Below, one piece after another: positions 52,106-61,994 of a stretch of DNA of 64,000 bases. The stretch comes from Pseudomonas sp. ZH-FAD (GTDB lineage Bacteria; Pseudomonadota; Gammaproteobacteria; Pseudomonadales; Pseudomonadaceae). The notes below the pieces were generated by a model. That model was not told where the DNA came from. It saw only the letters and a program-made list of their open reading frames with translations, and did not search any database. Made by a program: the position numbers and the translations under genes. The stretch's first letter is position 1; each line of letters starts with the position of its first letter. The DNA lies in the NCBI RefSeq assembly GCF_002803095.1, contig NZ_PGLR01000001.1:248001-312000 (forward strand), read 5' to 3'.

Positions 52106-53605
52106 TCACGCCGGTTTGCGCTCGGCCAGCAGGCTGACCTGCTCGCGGTAGCGTTGATAGACCTCTTCGTACTGCGCCGTGCGCGCCGGGTCCGGCTGCG
52201 TCTGGGTGCTGGCATCGAGGTGCACGCAACGCTCGCACAGTTCGGCCAGCTGCGCCTGGCGCTCCGCTCCGGGCGTCAGGCACCAGGCGGCCTGGATCGC
52301 GGCGCCCAGCGCGGCGGCTTCGGTGTGCTGCGGGCAGACCAGTGGCGTGCCCATGATGTCGGCGATCACCTGGCGCCAGACCGGGCTCTTCGCCGCGCCG
52401 CCGATCAGGCGGATGGTCTGGCTCTGCAGGCCGCTGGCGCGCAGCAGGTCGAGACCGTAGCGCAGGCCGAAACTGGTGCCCTCGACCACCGCCCGGCACA
52501 GGTTGGCGCGGGTCAGGTTGTCGCTGTCCATGCCCAGCAGGCTGGCGCGCGAGCTGGGCAGCGCCGGCACTCGTTCGCCATTGAAGAACGGCAGCATGAG
52601 CAGGCCCTCGGCGCCGATGGGCGATTGCTCGACCAGTTCGCCGAAGGTCTGGATGTCCAGTTCCAGCAACTGCTGGATCAGCCCAGTGGCGCTGGTGAGG
52701 TTCATGGTGCAGATCAGCGGTAGCCAGCCGCCGCTCGATGAGCAGAAGGTCGCCACCTGAGCATGCGGGCTGATCATCGGTTGATCGCTGTAGGCGTAGA
52801 GGGTGCCGGAGGTGCCCAGACTCATGGTGATCGCGCCGGGTCGGATATTGCCGGTGCCGATGGCGCCCATCATGTTGTCGCCACCGCCGCTGGCCACCAC
52901 GGCATCCGGGTTCAGGCCCAGCTGCCGGGCAATCTGCGGGCGGAGGCGGCCCACTGGCTGATCTGCCTCGATCAGCTCTGGCAGCGCCTTGCAGAGGCGC
53001 CCGCTGGGGTCGATGACGTTCAGCAGCTCGCGGTCCCAGCTGCGCGTGCGCACGTTGAAATAACCCGTGCCGGAGGCGTCGCCGTACTCGCTGCAGGCAC
53101 GGCCGGTGAGCCAGTGGTTGAGGTAATCGTGCGGCAGCAGAATATGCGCGATGCGGGTGAACAGATCCGGGTGCTGCTCCTGGGTCCAGAGCAGCTTGGA
53201 CACCGTGTAGCCCGGCGCGATGGCCACGCCCAGGCGCTGCAGCGAGCCGGCCTCGCCGCCGAGATGATCGAGCAGGCGCTGGTTTTCCGGGGTCGATTCG
53301 GTGTCGCACCAGAGCTTGGCCGGGCGCAGCACCGCGCCCTGTTCATCGAGCAGCACCAGGCCATGCTGCTGGCCGGACACGCCGATGCCGAGAATCCGCT
53401 CGCCGCCGATGCCCGCAGCCGCCAGCGCCTGTCGGGTCGCCTGCTCGAAAGCCTCCAGCCATTGCTGCGGCTGCTGTTCGCGGCGGCCATTGGCGCCGCT
53501 CTGCAGCGTGTGGCTGGCGCTGCCGGCGCCGAGCACCTGGCCGCTGTCAGCATCCAGCACCAGCGCCTTGGTGCCCTGGGTGCCGCAGTCGATACCGAGG
53601 TACAT
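52106..53605 (-). CDS. mtlY: Xylulokinase, MtlY
   Basis: The 499-residue FGGY-family kinase has YLGIDCGTQGTKALVLD at the start (phosphate-binding motif), the VSGQQHGLVLLD block and LGTSGTLYAY/GGAAKSPVWRQVIAD in the ATPase half. It phosphorylates D-xylulose, the product of arabitol oxidation by MtlD. It starts 3 bases after mtlD. Confidence 0.9.
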   Translation of the reverse strand: MYLGIDCGTQGTKALVLDADSGQVLGAGSASHTLQSGANGRREQQPQQWLEAFEQATRQALAAAGIGGERILGIGVSGQQHGLVLLDEQGAVLRPAKLWCDTESTPENQRLLDHLGGEAGSLQRLGVAIAPGYTVSKLLWTQEQHPDLFTRIAHILLPHDYLNHWLTGRACSEYGDASGTGYFNVRTRSWDRELLNVIDPSGRLCKALPELIEADQPVGRLRPQIARQLGLNPDAVVASGGGDNMMGAIGTGNIRPGAITMSLGTSGTLYAYSDQPMISPHAQVATFCSSSGGWLPLICTMNLTSATGLIQQLLELDIQTFGELVEQSPIGAEGLLMLPFFNGERVPALPSSRASLLGMDSDNLTRANLCRAVVEGTSFGLRYGLDLLRASGLQSQTIRLIGGAAKSPVWRQVIADIMGTPLVCPQHTEAAALGAAIQAAWCLTPGAERQAQLAELCERCVHLDASTQTQPDPARTAQYEEVYQRYREQVSLLAERKPA

Positions 53606-53608
53606 GGC

Positions 53609-55084
53609 TCAGTCGCCCAGCAGGGTCTGTAGGGTACGGGTCACGCCGAGCTTGCGCAGGCTGTCGTAACACAGCTCGAAGGCTGCGATGAAGGCTTCTG
53701 ACTGCGGGATCGCCGTGCCGAAGATCGCCTCGACGCCCAGTACCCGCTCGCGCACCTTGTCGTCATCGGCCACCAGCGCCTGGCAGAACTCGGCGCGCGG
53801 ATCGGGGATGCGATAGCGCGTGCCGTTCTCGTCGACGCCCTTGAGGTACAGCGCCCAGGCCGCGACCACCAGCGCCGCGCGCTCCAGCGGTCGGCCGTCC
53901 TCGATCAGACGGTTGAGGGTGGGCACGATGAACTTGGGAAACTTCGACGAACCATCCGAGCAGACGCGTTCGAGCTGGTCGGCGATGGCCTGGTTGGAGA
54001 AGCGCTCGATCAGTGTGTCCTTGTAGGTGCTCAGGTCGATGCCCGGCACCGGCGCCAGCTGTGGGGTCACGTCCAGATCCATGAAGGTGCGCACGTACTG
54101 GCGCAGCAGCGGGTCGTTCATTGCCTCGTGGACGAAGCGATAGCCCTTGAGAAAGCCCAGGTAGGTCAGCGCCAGGTGGCTGCCATTGAGCAGCTTGATC
54201 TTCATCTCCTCGTAGGGCGTGACATCGTCGGTGAACTGCACGCCGACCTCTTCCCAGGCCGGCCGACCGCTGACGAACTTGTCCTCCAGCACCCATTGCA
54301 CGAAGGGCTCGCAGACCACCGGCCAGGCGTCGTCGACGCCGTGCTGCTCGGCCAGCTGCTGGCGATGGGCGGCGCTGGTCATCGGCGTGATGCGGTCGAC
54401 CATAGCATTGGGAAAGCTCACATGATGGTCGATCCAGGTCGCCAGCTCGTGGTCGGCCAGGTGGGCGAAGGCCAGCAGTGCCTTGCGCGTGACGTCGCCG
54501 TTGTGTGGCAGGTTATCGCAGGACATCAGGGTGAAGGCCGGAATGCCGGCGGCGCGACGTTTGGCCAGGGCCGCGCAGAGAAAGCCGAACACGCTTTGCG
54601 GCGATTCGGGATGACGCAGGTCGTGGGCAATGGCTGGCAGTTCGGCGAGAAATTCGCCGGTGCTGTCGTCGATGCAGTAGCCACCCTCGGTGATGGTCAG
54701 CGAGACGATGCGAATTGCCGGGTCGGCCAGCTTGTCGATCAGCGCCTGCGGCGACTCCTCGGCCAGCAGCATGTCGGTGATCGCGCCGATCACCCGCACC
54801 GGCAGATTCGGCTCGTCGCCCAGTTCGACCAGGGTGTAGAGGTAATCCTGGCTGGCCAGGGCATCGCGCATGGCGCGGTCCTCACTGCGCACGCCGACCC
54901 CGCAGATACCCCAGTCCAGTGCCAGGCCCTGGTTCATCAGGGCGTCGGTGTAGACCGCCTGGTGGGCGCGGTGAAAGCCGCCGACGCCAAAATGGGCGAT
55001 GCCGGTGCGGATCATCTCTGCGGTGTAGCTGGGCAGCGCGACGGCGCCGCCAAGCCGGGAAAGCTGCTGGCGATTGAGTTTCAT
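53609..55084 (-). CDS. mtlD: Mannitol/polyol 2-dehydrogenase, MtlD
   Basis: The 491-residue long-chain, metal-independent polyol dehydrogenase oxidises mannitol to fructose and arabitol to xylulose with NAD+. It has the dinucleotide-binding HFGVGGFHRAHQAVYTDAL near residue 31 and the active-site Lys/Asn/His region MKIKLLNGSHLALTYLGFLKG near residue 295. The ATG at 55084 begins MKLNRQQL as in P. fluorescens; the frame extends further upstream without support. Confidence 0.93.
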   Translation of the reverse strand: MKLNRQQLSRLGGAVALPSYTAEMIRTGIAHFGVGGFHRAHQAVYTDALMNQGLALDWGICGVGVRSEDRAMRDALASQDYLYTLVELGDEPNLPVRVIGAITDMLLAEESPQALIDKLADPAIRIVSLTITEGGYCIDDSTGEFLAELPAIAHDLRHPESPQSVFGFLCAALAKRRAAGIPAFTLMSCDNLPHNGDVTRKALLAFAHLADHELATWIDHHVSFPNAMVDRITPMTSAAHRQQLAEQHGVDDAWPVVCEPFVQWVLEDKFVSGRPAWEEVGVQFTDDVTPYEEMKIKLLNGSHLALTYLGFLKGYRFVHEAMNDPLLRQYVRTFMDLDVTPQLAPVPGIDLSTYKDTLIERFSNQAIADQLERVCSDGSSKFPKFIVPTLNRLIEDGRPLERAALVVAAWALYLKGVDENGTRYRIPDPRAEFCQALVADDDKVRERVLGVEAIFGTAIPQSEAFIAAFELCYDSLRKLGVTRTLQTLLGD

Positions 55085-55110
55085 CTGGAACATCCCGTGA
55101 TGGAGCGGCG

Positions 55111-56214
<1,104 letters not shown>

Positions 56215-56229
56215 GTGGAAGGTCTCCCG

Positions 56230-57063
56230 TTATTTCACCGCGCCGAAGGACAGGCCGCGTACAAGTTGTTTTTGGCTGATCCAGCCGAAGATCAGGATGG
56301 GCGCGCAGGCCAGGGTAGAAACGGCGGAGAGCTTGGCCCAGAACAGGCCTTCGGGGCTGGAGTAGGAGGCCACCAGGGCAGTCAGCGGGGCGGCGGCGGA
56401 GCTGGTCAGGTTGAGCGACCAGAACGCCTCGTTCCAGCACAGGATCAGCGACAGCAGCATGGTCGAGGCCAGGCCGCCGCGAGCGATCGGCAGCAGTACG
56501 CGGACGATCTCCTGCCAGGTGGTGGCGCCATCCAGGCGCGCCGCTTCGAGGATGTCCACGGGGATGTCCTTGAAGTAGGTGTAAACCATCCACACGATGA
56601 TCGGCAGGTTGATCAGGGTGTAGATGATGATCAGCGCCAGGCGTGAATCGAGCAGGCCGAACTGCTTGGCCAGCAGGTAGATCGGTACCAGCACGCCCAC
56701 CGGCGGCAGCATCTTGGTCGACAGCATCCACAGCAGCGTGCGCTTGGTGTGGCGCGTCTCGAAGAAAGCCATGGAGTAGGCGGCCGGTACGGCCAGGAGC
56801 ATGCACAGCAGCGTCGCCGAGAGGGAGATCAGCACCGAGTTCCAGGCGAAGGCGAAGTAGTCGCTGCGCTCGTTGATGTGCAGGTAGTTTTCCAGCGTCG
56901 GGGTGAAGATGAACTGCGGCGGTGTGGCGAAGGCGTCGATCTCGGTCTTCAGGCTGGTCAGCACCATCCAGAAGATCGGGAAGAAGATCACCGCGGCGAT
57001 CGCCCAGGCCAGGGCGCCGATGATCAGGCTCTGCAGGCGACGGGATTGTTTCAGCGTCAACAT
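56230..57063 (-). CDS. mtlG: Polyol ABC transporter permease MtlG
   Basis: The 277-residue MalG-type permease has six helices and the coupling loop ILEAARLDGATTWQEIVRVLLP. It forms the inner-membrane channel with MtlF. It starts 10 bases after the mtlF stop. Confidence 0.92.
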   Translation of the reverse strand: MLTLKQSRRLQSLIIGALAWAIAAVIFFPIFWMVLTSLKTEIDAFATPPQFIFTPTLENYLHINERSDYFAFAWNSVLISLSATLLCMLLAVPAAYSMAFFETRHTKRTLLWMLSTKMLPPVGVLVPIYLLAKQFGLLDSRLALIIIYTLINLPIIVWMVYTYFKDIPVDILEAARLDGATTWQEIVRVLLPIARGGLASTMLLSLILCWNEAFWSLNLTSSAAAPLTALVASYSSPEGLFWAKLSAVSTLACAPILIFGWISQKQLVRGLSFGAVK

Positions 57064-57073
57064 CTCAGGGCCC

Positions 57074-58006
57074 TCACTGCTTGTCGGTCAGGTTTTTGCC
57101 GATCATGCGGATCAGCACGATGGCAGCGATGTTGGCGATCACCACCGCGATCAGCCCGCCCGCCGAGGCCATGCCGACGTCGAACTGCAGCAGGGCCTGG
57201 GTGTAGATCAGGTAGGCGAGGTTGGTCGACTCGTAGCCGGGGCCGCCGCTGGTGGTGGTGTAGATCTCGGCGAATACCGAGAGCAGGAAGATGGTCTCGA
57301 TCATCACCACCACGGCAATCGGCCGCGCCAAGTGCGGCAAAGTCAGGTGCCAGAAGATGGCGATGGGGCCGGCGCCGTCGAGGCGCGCGGCTTCCTTCTG
57401 CTCCTGATCGAGCGATTGCATAGCGGTCATCAGGATCAGAATGGCGAACGGCAGCCATTGCCAGGACACGATCATGATGATCGAGAACAGCGGGTGGTGC
57501 GCCAGCCAGTCCACCGGCTGGGCGCCGAAGAACTGCCAGATGGCGGCGAGAATCCCCGATACCGGATGGAAGATCAGGTTCTTCCACAGCAGCGCGCTGA
57601 CCGTGGGCATGATGAAGAACGGCGAGATCAGCAGCACCCGCACGATGCCACGGCCGAAGAACTCGCTGGCCTCCAGCAGCGCCGAGATCAGCACGCCGAA
57701 CACCACGCTGATCAGCAGCACGCTGCCCACCAGCAATACGGTATTGCCGGCGCCGGAGAGAAAGGCGGCGTCGGTGACGAAGTATTCGAAGTTCTCCAGA
57801 CCGACGAAATCGTTCTCGCCGGGGTACAGCAGGTTGTAACGGATCAGCGAGAAATAGACGGTCATGCCCAGCGGCACGATCATCCAGATCAGCAGCAGGG
57901 CCACCGAGGGGCTGACCAGAAACCAGCCGGGCGCCAGGCGCCGGGGCTTGCGCGCCACCGGCGTGCTGGCCTGCGCGGCGGGGGTATCGATGGCCGGAGA
58001 ATTCAT
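57074..58006 (-). CDS. mtlF: Polyol ABC transporter permease MtlF
   Basis: The 310-residue MalF-type permease has six helices; the coupling loop is QKEAARLDGAGPIAIFWHLTLP. Two adjacent ATGs (58009 and 58006) are possible; I chose 58006 because the GGAGG site is too close to the first. It is preceded by a 203-base repeat-rich gap after mtlE, unusual within this otherwise tight operon. Confidence 0.9.
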   Translation of the reverse strand: MNSPAIDTPAAQASTPVARKPRRLAPGWFLVSPSVALLLIWMIVPLGMTVYFSLIRYNLLYPGENDFVGLENFEYFVTDAAFLSGAGNTVLLVGSVLLISVVFGVLISALLEASEFFGRGIVRVLLISPFFIMPTVSALLWKNLIFHPVSGILAAIWQFFGAQPVDWLAHHPLFSIIMIVSWQWLPFAILILMTAMQSLDQEQKEAARLDGAGPIAIFWHLTLPHLARPIAVVVMIETIFLLSVFAEIYTTTSGGPGYESTNLAYLIYTQALLQFDVGMASAGGLIAVVIANIAAIVLIRMIGKNLTDKQ

Positions 58007-58056
58007 CATGCCTCCGAGGGCGGAATTGGGGGTGGCGTAACGCAAGTGGGCAGCCG

Positions 58057-58197
58057 GTAGGGTGGGCTTCCGCCCACCGTTCTGCTCGTTCCTACGCTCC
58101 GCGTTGGAATGCATCCTGGGGCGCTCTGCGCCCCGTGACACCGAGTCAGCGGACGCGGAGCGTCCTCACATGCGCTCCCACGCAGAGCGTGGGAGCG
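58057..58197. repeat. Cluster of palindromic repeats between mtlE and mtlF
   Basis: The cluster includes a half element GTAGGGTGGGCTTCCGCCCACC (58057), a short GGACGC/GCGTCC pair (58151-58165) and a perfect 10-bp hairpin GCTCCCACGC/GCGTGGGAGC (58174-58197). Such hairpins after a binding-protein gene often protect its mRNA, so this may raise mtlE levels over mtlFG. Confidence 0.7.
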
Positions 58198-58209
58198 ATC
58201 CTGGTGGTG

Positions 58210-59520
58210 TTACTTCGGATAGCCAGCGCGCTTCATTTCCCGCTCGGTGCTCTGCTGGGCGGCCTGCAGGGCCTGCTGCGGTTGCATCTGCCCGGTGAGC
58301 GCGGCGGTGAACAGCTTGCCGACGCTGGTGCCGATGGCCTGGAACTCGGGGATGGTCACCAACTGGATGCCCACGTAAGGCACCGGCTTGGCGCTGGGGG
58401 CGGCCGGGTCGGCCTTCTTCAGCGAGTCCAGAGTGACCTTGGCGAACGGCGCGGCCTGCATGTAGGCGTCGCTGTAGGTCGAGGCGCGGGTGCCCGGCGG
58501 CACGTTGGCCACGCCATCGCGCTCGGCCACCAGTTCGGCATAGGCCTTGGAGGTGGCCCAGGCGCTGAAGGTCTTGGCGGCGTCCTTGGACTTGGAACTG
58601 GTGGGGATCGCCAGCGCCCAGGAATACAGCCAGGAGGCGCCCTTGTCGGTCACCTGGGTTGGCGCAAAGGTGAAGCCGACGGCGTCGGCGACCTTGCTTT
58701 GCGAGGTATCGGTGACGAAAGAGCCGGCGACGCTGGCATCGACCCACAGCGCGCACTTGCCGCTGTTGAACAGCGCCAGGTTCTCGTTGAAACCGTTGCT
58801 GGAGGCGCCGGGTGGGCCGTATTTCTTCATGTTGTCGACGTAGAAGTTCAGCGCGTTCTGCCATTCGCTGCCGGTGAATTCCGGCTGCCACTGCTCATCG
58901 AACCAGCGTGCACCATGGGCGTTGGCCAGGGTGGTGATCAGCGCCATGTTCTCCCCCCAGCCGGCCTTGCCGCGCAGGCACAGGCCGTACTGGCCCTTGT
59001 CCGGCTGATGCAGCTTGCCGGCGAACTCGGCCATCTGCTCCCAGGTCGGTTGCTCGGGCATTTCCAGACCGGCCTGCTCGAACAGGTCCTTGCGGTAATA
59101 GGTGATCGAGGCTTCGGCATAGAACGGCAGGGCGTACAGCGTGCCCTTGGCGGACAGGCCTTCGCGCACCGAGGGGAAGACGTCGTCGAGGTCATAGTCG
59201 GCCGGCAGTTCGGTCATCGGCTCCAGCCAGCCTTTCTCGCCCCACAGCGCCGCTTCGTACATGCCAATGGTGAGCACGTCGAACTGGCCACCCTGGGTGG
59301 CGATATCGGTGGTCAGGCGCTGGCGCAGCACGTTCTCCTCGAGCACCACCCACTTCAGACGGATGTCGGGATTCTGTTCTTCGAAAGTCTTGGCGAGCCG
59401 CTGCATGCGGATCATGTCGCTGTTGTTGACCGTGGCGATGGTCAGGGTTTCGGCGCCCTGAGCAACCAGGGTGAGGGACAGGCAAGAGGCTGCAACGAGG
59501 GCTTTGATCGAGTTGTTCAT
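58210..59520 (-). CDS. mtlE: Polyol ABC transporter substrate-binding protein MtlE
   Basis: The 436-residue family 1 (MalE-like) periplasmic binding protein has a signal peptide ending near ALVAQG-A, followed by ETLTIATVNNSDMIRMQRL. It binds mannitol, sorbitol (glucitol) or arabitol in related systems. It is the first structural gene; the promoter region 59521-59747 lies between it and mtlR. Confidence 0.92.
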   Translation of the reverse strand: MNNSIKALVAASCLSLTLVAQGAETLTIATVNNSDMIRMQRLAKTFEEQNPDIRLKWVVLEENVLRQRLTTDIATQGGQFDVLTIGMYEAALWGEKGWLEPMTELPADYDLDDVFPSVREGLSAKGTLYALPFYAEASITYYRKDLFEQAGLEMPEQPTWEQMAEFAGKLHQPDKGQYGLCLRGKAGWGENMALITTLANAHGARWFDEQWQPEFTGSEWQNALNFYVDNMKKYGPPGASSNGFNENLALFNSGKCALWVDASVAGSFVTDTSQSKVADAVGFTFAPTQVTDKGASWLYSWALAIPTSSKSKDAAKTFSAWATSKAYAELVAERDGVANVPPGTRASTYSDAYMQAAPFAKVTLDSLKKADPAAPSAKPVPYVGIQLVTIPEFQAIGTSVGKLFTAALTGQMQPQQALQAAQQSTEREMKRAGYPK

Positions 59521-59685
59521 GCTTGTGAACTCCTCTCCCGCGCCTGTACGGCTGCGGAAGATCGTTATTGTTTTTGTTTGGCTCGGGCCGGATTACACCC
59601 CCGCAGGCCTGCACGAACAAATCCTTGAGTGCACAGTGATCGATACTTTTTTGCACTGCTTGGGCAGTGAGAAACCGCCACGGTA

Positions 59686-59716
59686 AGGGGTGTAACTCTC
59701 TGGCATGAGGGGTGTA
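59686..59716. promoter_or_regulatory. Direct repeats upstream of mtlE, candidate MtlR sites
   Basis: AGGGGTGTA occurs at 59686-59694 and 59708-59716, exactly 22 bases apart (two helical turns), with an inverted TACACCCC at 59594. Direct repeats of this spacing are typical of AraC-family activators. They lie 166-196 bases upstream of mtlE and just after mtlR. Confidence 0.45.
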
Positions 59717-59747
59717 GAGGAGGTCGGAGCAGGGGGCGACTACCGAT

Positions 59748-60653
59748 TCAGTACAGGTTTTGCTCGGTCAGGCGCTGCACCGCCAGCTTGCGATAACCGG
59801 AGGGGGTCATGCCCTTGAGCTGCTGGAAACGGCGGTTGAAATTGGAAATGTTGCTGAAGCCGGACTCGAAGCACACGTCGGTCACCGGCTTGTCGCTTTT
59901 GCTCAGCAGCTCGCAGGATTTGCTCACCCGCAGGCGATTGACGAACTCGACGAAACCACGTCCGGTGGCCTGCTTGAAGAAGCGCGAAAAGTAGGTGGTG
60001 GTCATGCCCAGGTGCTCGGCGACTTCCTCCTGGCTGATGCCCTGCGCGTAGTGCTGGAAGATGTAGTCCACCGCCCGGTTGATGCGCTCGACATGTTGCT
60101 CGTCGCCCAGCTCCGAAGAGGTCACGGCCGAGAGCAACTGGTAATCCTCGCTGCCGGCGAGCAGCTCCATGAGGATGAAGAAATGGCCCAGGCGGGTGAT
60201 GCCGCGGCTGTTGGCGATCTTGCCCATCAGCACGCTAGCTTCGCGAATCAGCTGCGGGTCGCGGAACTCTATGCCGAACTGCGCACGGGCCAGCAAGGGT
60301 TGCAGGGTCTTCAACTCGGCGAACACCGCGGTGCCGCTCTCCAGCACTTCATCGGTGAAGTTGACCAGCATGTCGCGGGTTTCCACCACCTCGCCTTCCT
60401 CGACCTGGCTGATCCAGTTGTGCGGCAGGCCGGGGCCGGTGAGGAACAGGGTGTAGGGGGAGAAATTGCCGATGTAGTCGCCGATGAACACCTTGCCGGA
60501 GCTGGCGACGATCAGGTGCAGCTCGTATTCCTTGTGGAAGTGCCAGCGCACCAGCGGCGAGGGAAAGCCGTGCTGGCGGTAGATCAGCGAATGGCCTTCA
60601 TGGTCGTCCATCAGTTCGTAGGACGGGTCGGCTACGCGGGATGTGCGGGTCAT
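59748..60653 (-). CDS. mtlR: AraC-family activator MtlR
   Basis: The 301-residue protein has an N-terminal cupin-like sensing domain (RWHFHKEYELHLIVASSG) and a C-terminal double helix-turn-helix (YAQGISQEEVAEHLGMTTTYFSRFFKQATGRGFVEFVNRLRV, then SGFSNISNFNRRFQQLKGMTPSGYRKL). It is positioned before mtlE on the same strand as in P. fluorescens, where MtlR activates the operon in response to polyols. Confidence 0.9.
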   Translation of the reverse strand: MTRTSRVADPSYELMDDHEGHSLIYRQHGFPSPLVRWHFHKEYELHLIVASSGKVFIGDYIGNFSPYTLFLTGPGLPHNWISQVEEGEVVETRDMLVNFTDEVLESGTAVFAELKTLQPLLARAQFGIEFRDPQLIREASVLMGKIANSRGITRLGHFFILMELLAGSEDYQLLSAVTSSELGDEQHVERINRAVDYIFQHYAQGISQEEVAEHLGMTTTYFSRFFKQATGRGFVEFVNRLRVSKSCELLSKSDKPVTDVCFESGFSNISNFNRRFQQLKGMTPSGYRKLAVQRLTEQNLY

Positions 60654-60680
60654 GGTCGTCGTCGGTCAATGCCTCAAGAA

Positions 60681-60821
60681 GGGTCTGTACGAAAAATACC
60701 TGCGCTCGGTGATGCTTCGTTAAAAAACGGTTCGGAATGCTCATTTACAATTCGTAAACTCCGCTTCCTCACCGTTTTTTGCCTCGCCTGACCTTCGCTC
60801 GGAAACTTTTCGTACGGACCC
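60681..60821. mobile_element. 141-bp terminal-inverted-repeat element (MITE-like), copy 3
   Basis: The ends GGGTCTGTACGAAAA and TTTTCGTACGGACCC form a 15-bp inverted repeat with one mismatch. The interior shares TACCTGCG, TTCGTTAAAAA-like and GCTCATTTACAATTCGTAAA blocks with the copy at 17083, but the terminal repeats differ, so two subfamilies exist. It occupies the gap between mtlR and the radical SAM gene. Confidence 0.75.
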
Positions 60822-60856
60822 TGCCACGTTTTAACATATCGAGGCGGGCTGCCAAG

Positions 60857-61918
60857 TCAGAGCAGGCTCAATTGCGCACCCGGCGGGCAGAACTGCGAAC
60901 AGTCCAGCACCCCGCTACCGCGCTGATCCAGGCCGAGCTTGCGCCGCGCCAGGCGAAAGCGCTGCTCCAGCAGATCGGCGAACTGGCCCTCACCACGCAT
61001 GCGGCTGCCGAAGCGGCTGTCGTAGTTCTTGCCGCCACGGCTCTGGCGAATCAGGCTCATCACGTGGGCGGCGCGATCCGGAAAGTGCACCTGCAGCCAT
61101 TCCTCGAACAACCCGGCGATCTCCAGCGGCAGGCGCAGCAGTACGTAACCGGCTGAGCGAGCACCGGCATCACGGGCTGCTTCCAGGAGTGCTTCCAGCT
61201 CCATGTCGTTGATCTGCGGAATCATCGGCGCGCAGATGGCGCTGACCGGGACACCCGCTTCGTGCAACGTGCGCATGGCGCGCAGGCGCGCCGCTGGGGC
61301 GGCAGTGCGCGGCTCCATGATGCGTTTGAGTTCGTCATCCAGGGTGGTCAGGCTGAAGGCCACGCTGACCAGGTTGTGCCTGGCCAGCTCGCTGAGCAGA
61401 TCGAGGTCACGCAGGATCAGCGAACCCTTGGTGATGATGTGCAGCGGGTGCTTGTAGCGCAGCAGGATTTCCAGGGCCTGGCGAGTCAGGCGCTGTTCAC
61501 GTTCGATGGGCTGGTAGGCGTCGGTGTTGATGCCCAGGGCGATCGGTTGCGGCACGTAGCCGGGCTTCTGCAGCTGCTCTTCGAGGCGTTCGGCCAGGTT
61601 GGTCTTGGCGATCAGGCGGGTTTCGAAGTCGATGCCCGGCGACATGTCCCAGTAAGCGTGAGTCGGCCGGGCGAAGCAGTAGATGCAGCCATGCTCGCAG
61701 CCACGGTAGGGGTTCACCGAGCGGTCGAAGCCGACATCCGGTGAGTTATTGCGGGTGATCGCCGTCTTCGCCTTCTCCTTGCGCACTTCGGTAGCGCGAC
61801 TTGGCGGCGTTTCGTCCTGATACCAGCCGTCGTCTTCCTGCTCCGAACGGGTCGGCGCATAACGGTTGTGCGGATTGCTGGCGGTACCACGGCCACGTGG
61901 CGGCAGGCTGACGGACAT
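60857..61918 (-). CDS. Radical SAM protein, PA0069 family
   Basis: The 353-residue enzyme has the [4Fe-4S] motif CEHGCIYC in NPYRGCEHGCIYCFARPTHAYW and further SplB-like features (GINTDAYQPIERE, ITKGSLILRDLDLL). It opens MSVSLPPRGRGTASNPHNRY. I used the ATG at 61918. The family is annotated as PA0069-type with no known substrate; homology to spore photoproduct lyase is only superfamily-level. It is not clearly co-transcribed with its neighbours. Confidence 0.85.
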   Translation of the reverse strand: MSVSLPPRGRGTASNPHNRYAPTRSEQEDDGWYQDETPPSRATEVRKEKAKTAITRNNSPDVGFDRSVNPYRGCEHGCIYCFARPTHAYWDMSPGIDFETRLIAKTNLAERLEEQLQKPGYVPQPIALGINTDAYQPIEREQRLTRQALEILLRYKHPLHIITKGSLILRDLDLLSELARHNLVSVAFSLTTLDDELKRIMEPRTAAPAARLRAMRTLHEAGVPVSAICAPMIPQINDMELEALLEAARDAGARSAGYVLLRLPLEIAGLFEEWLQVHFPDRAAHVMSLIRQSRGGKNYDSRFGSRMRGEGQFADLLEQRFRLARRKLGLDQRGSGVLDCSQFCPPGAQLSLL

Positions 61919-61994
61919 GCTCGGACTCCAAAATATACTGTATAAAAATACAGTTATTTGGGGCCCGGGCAAGTCCCTTCTGTCGCGGCGTCGA

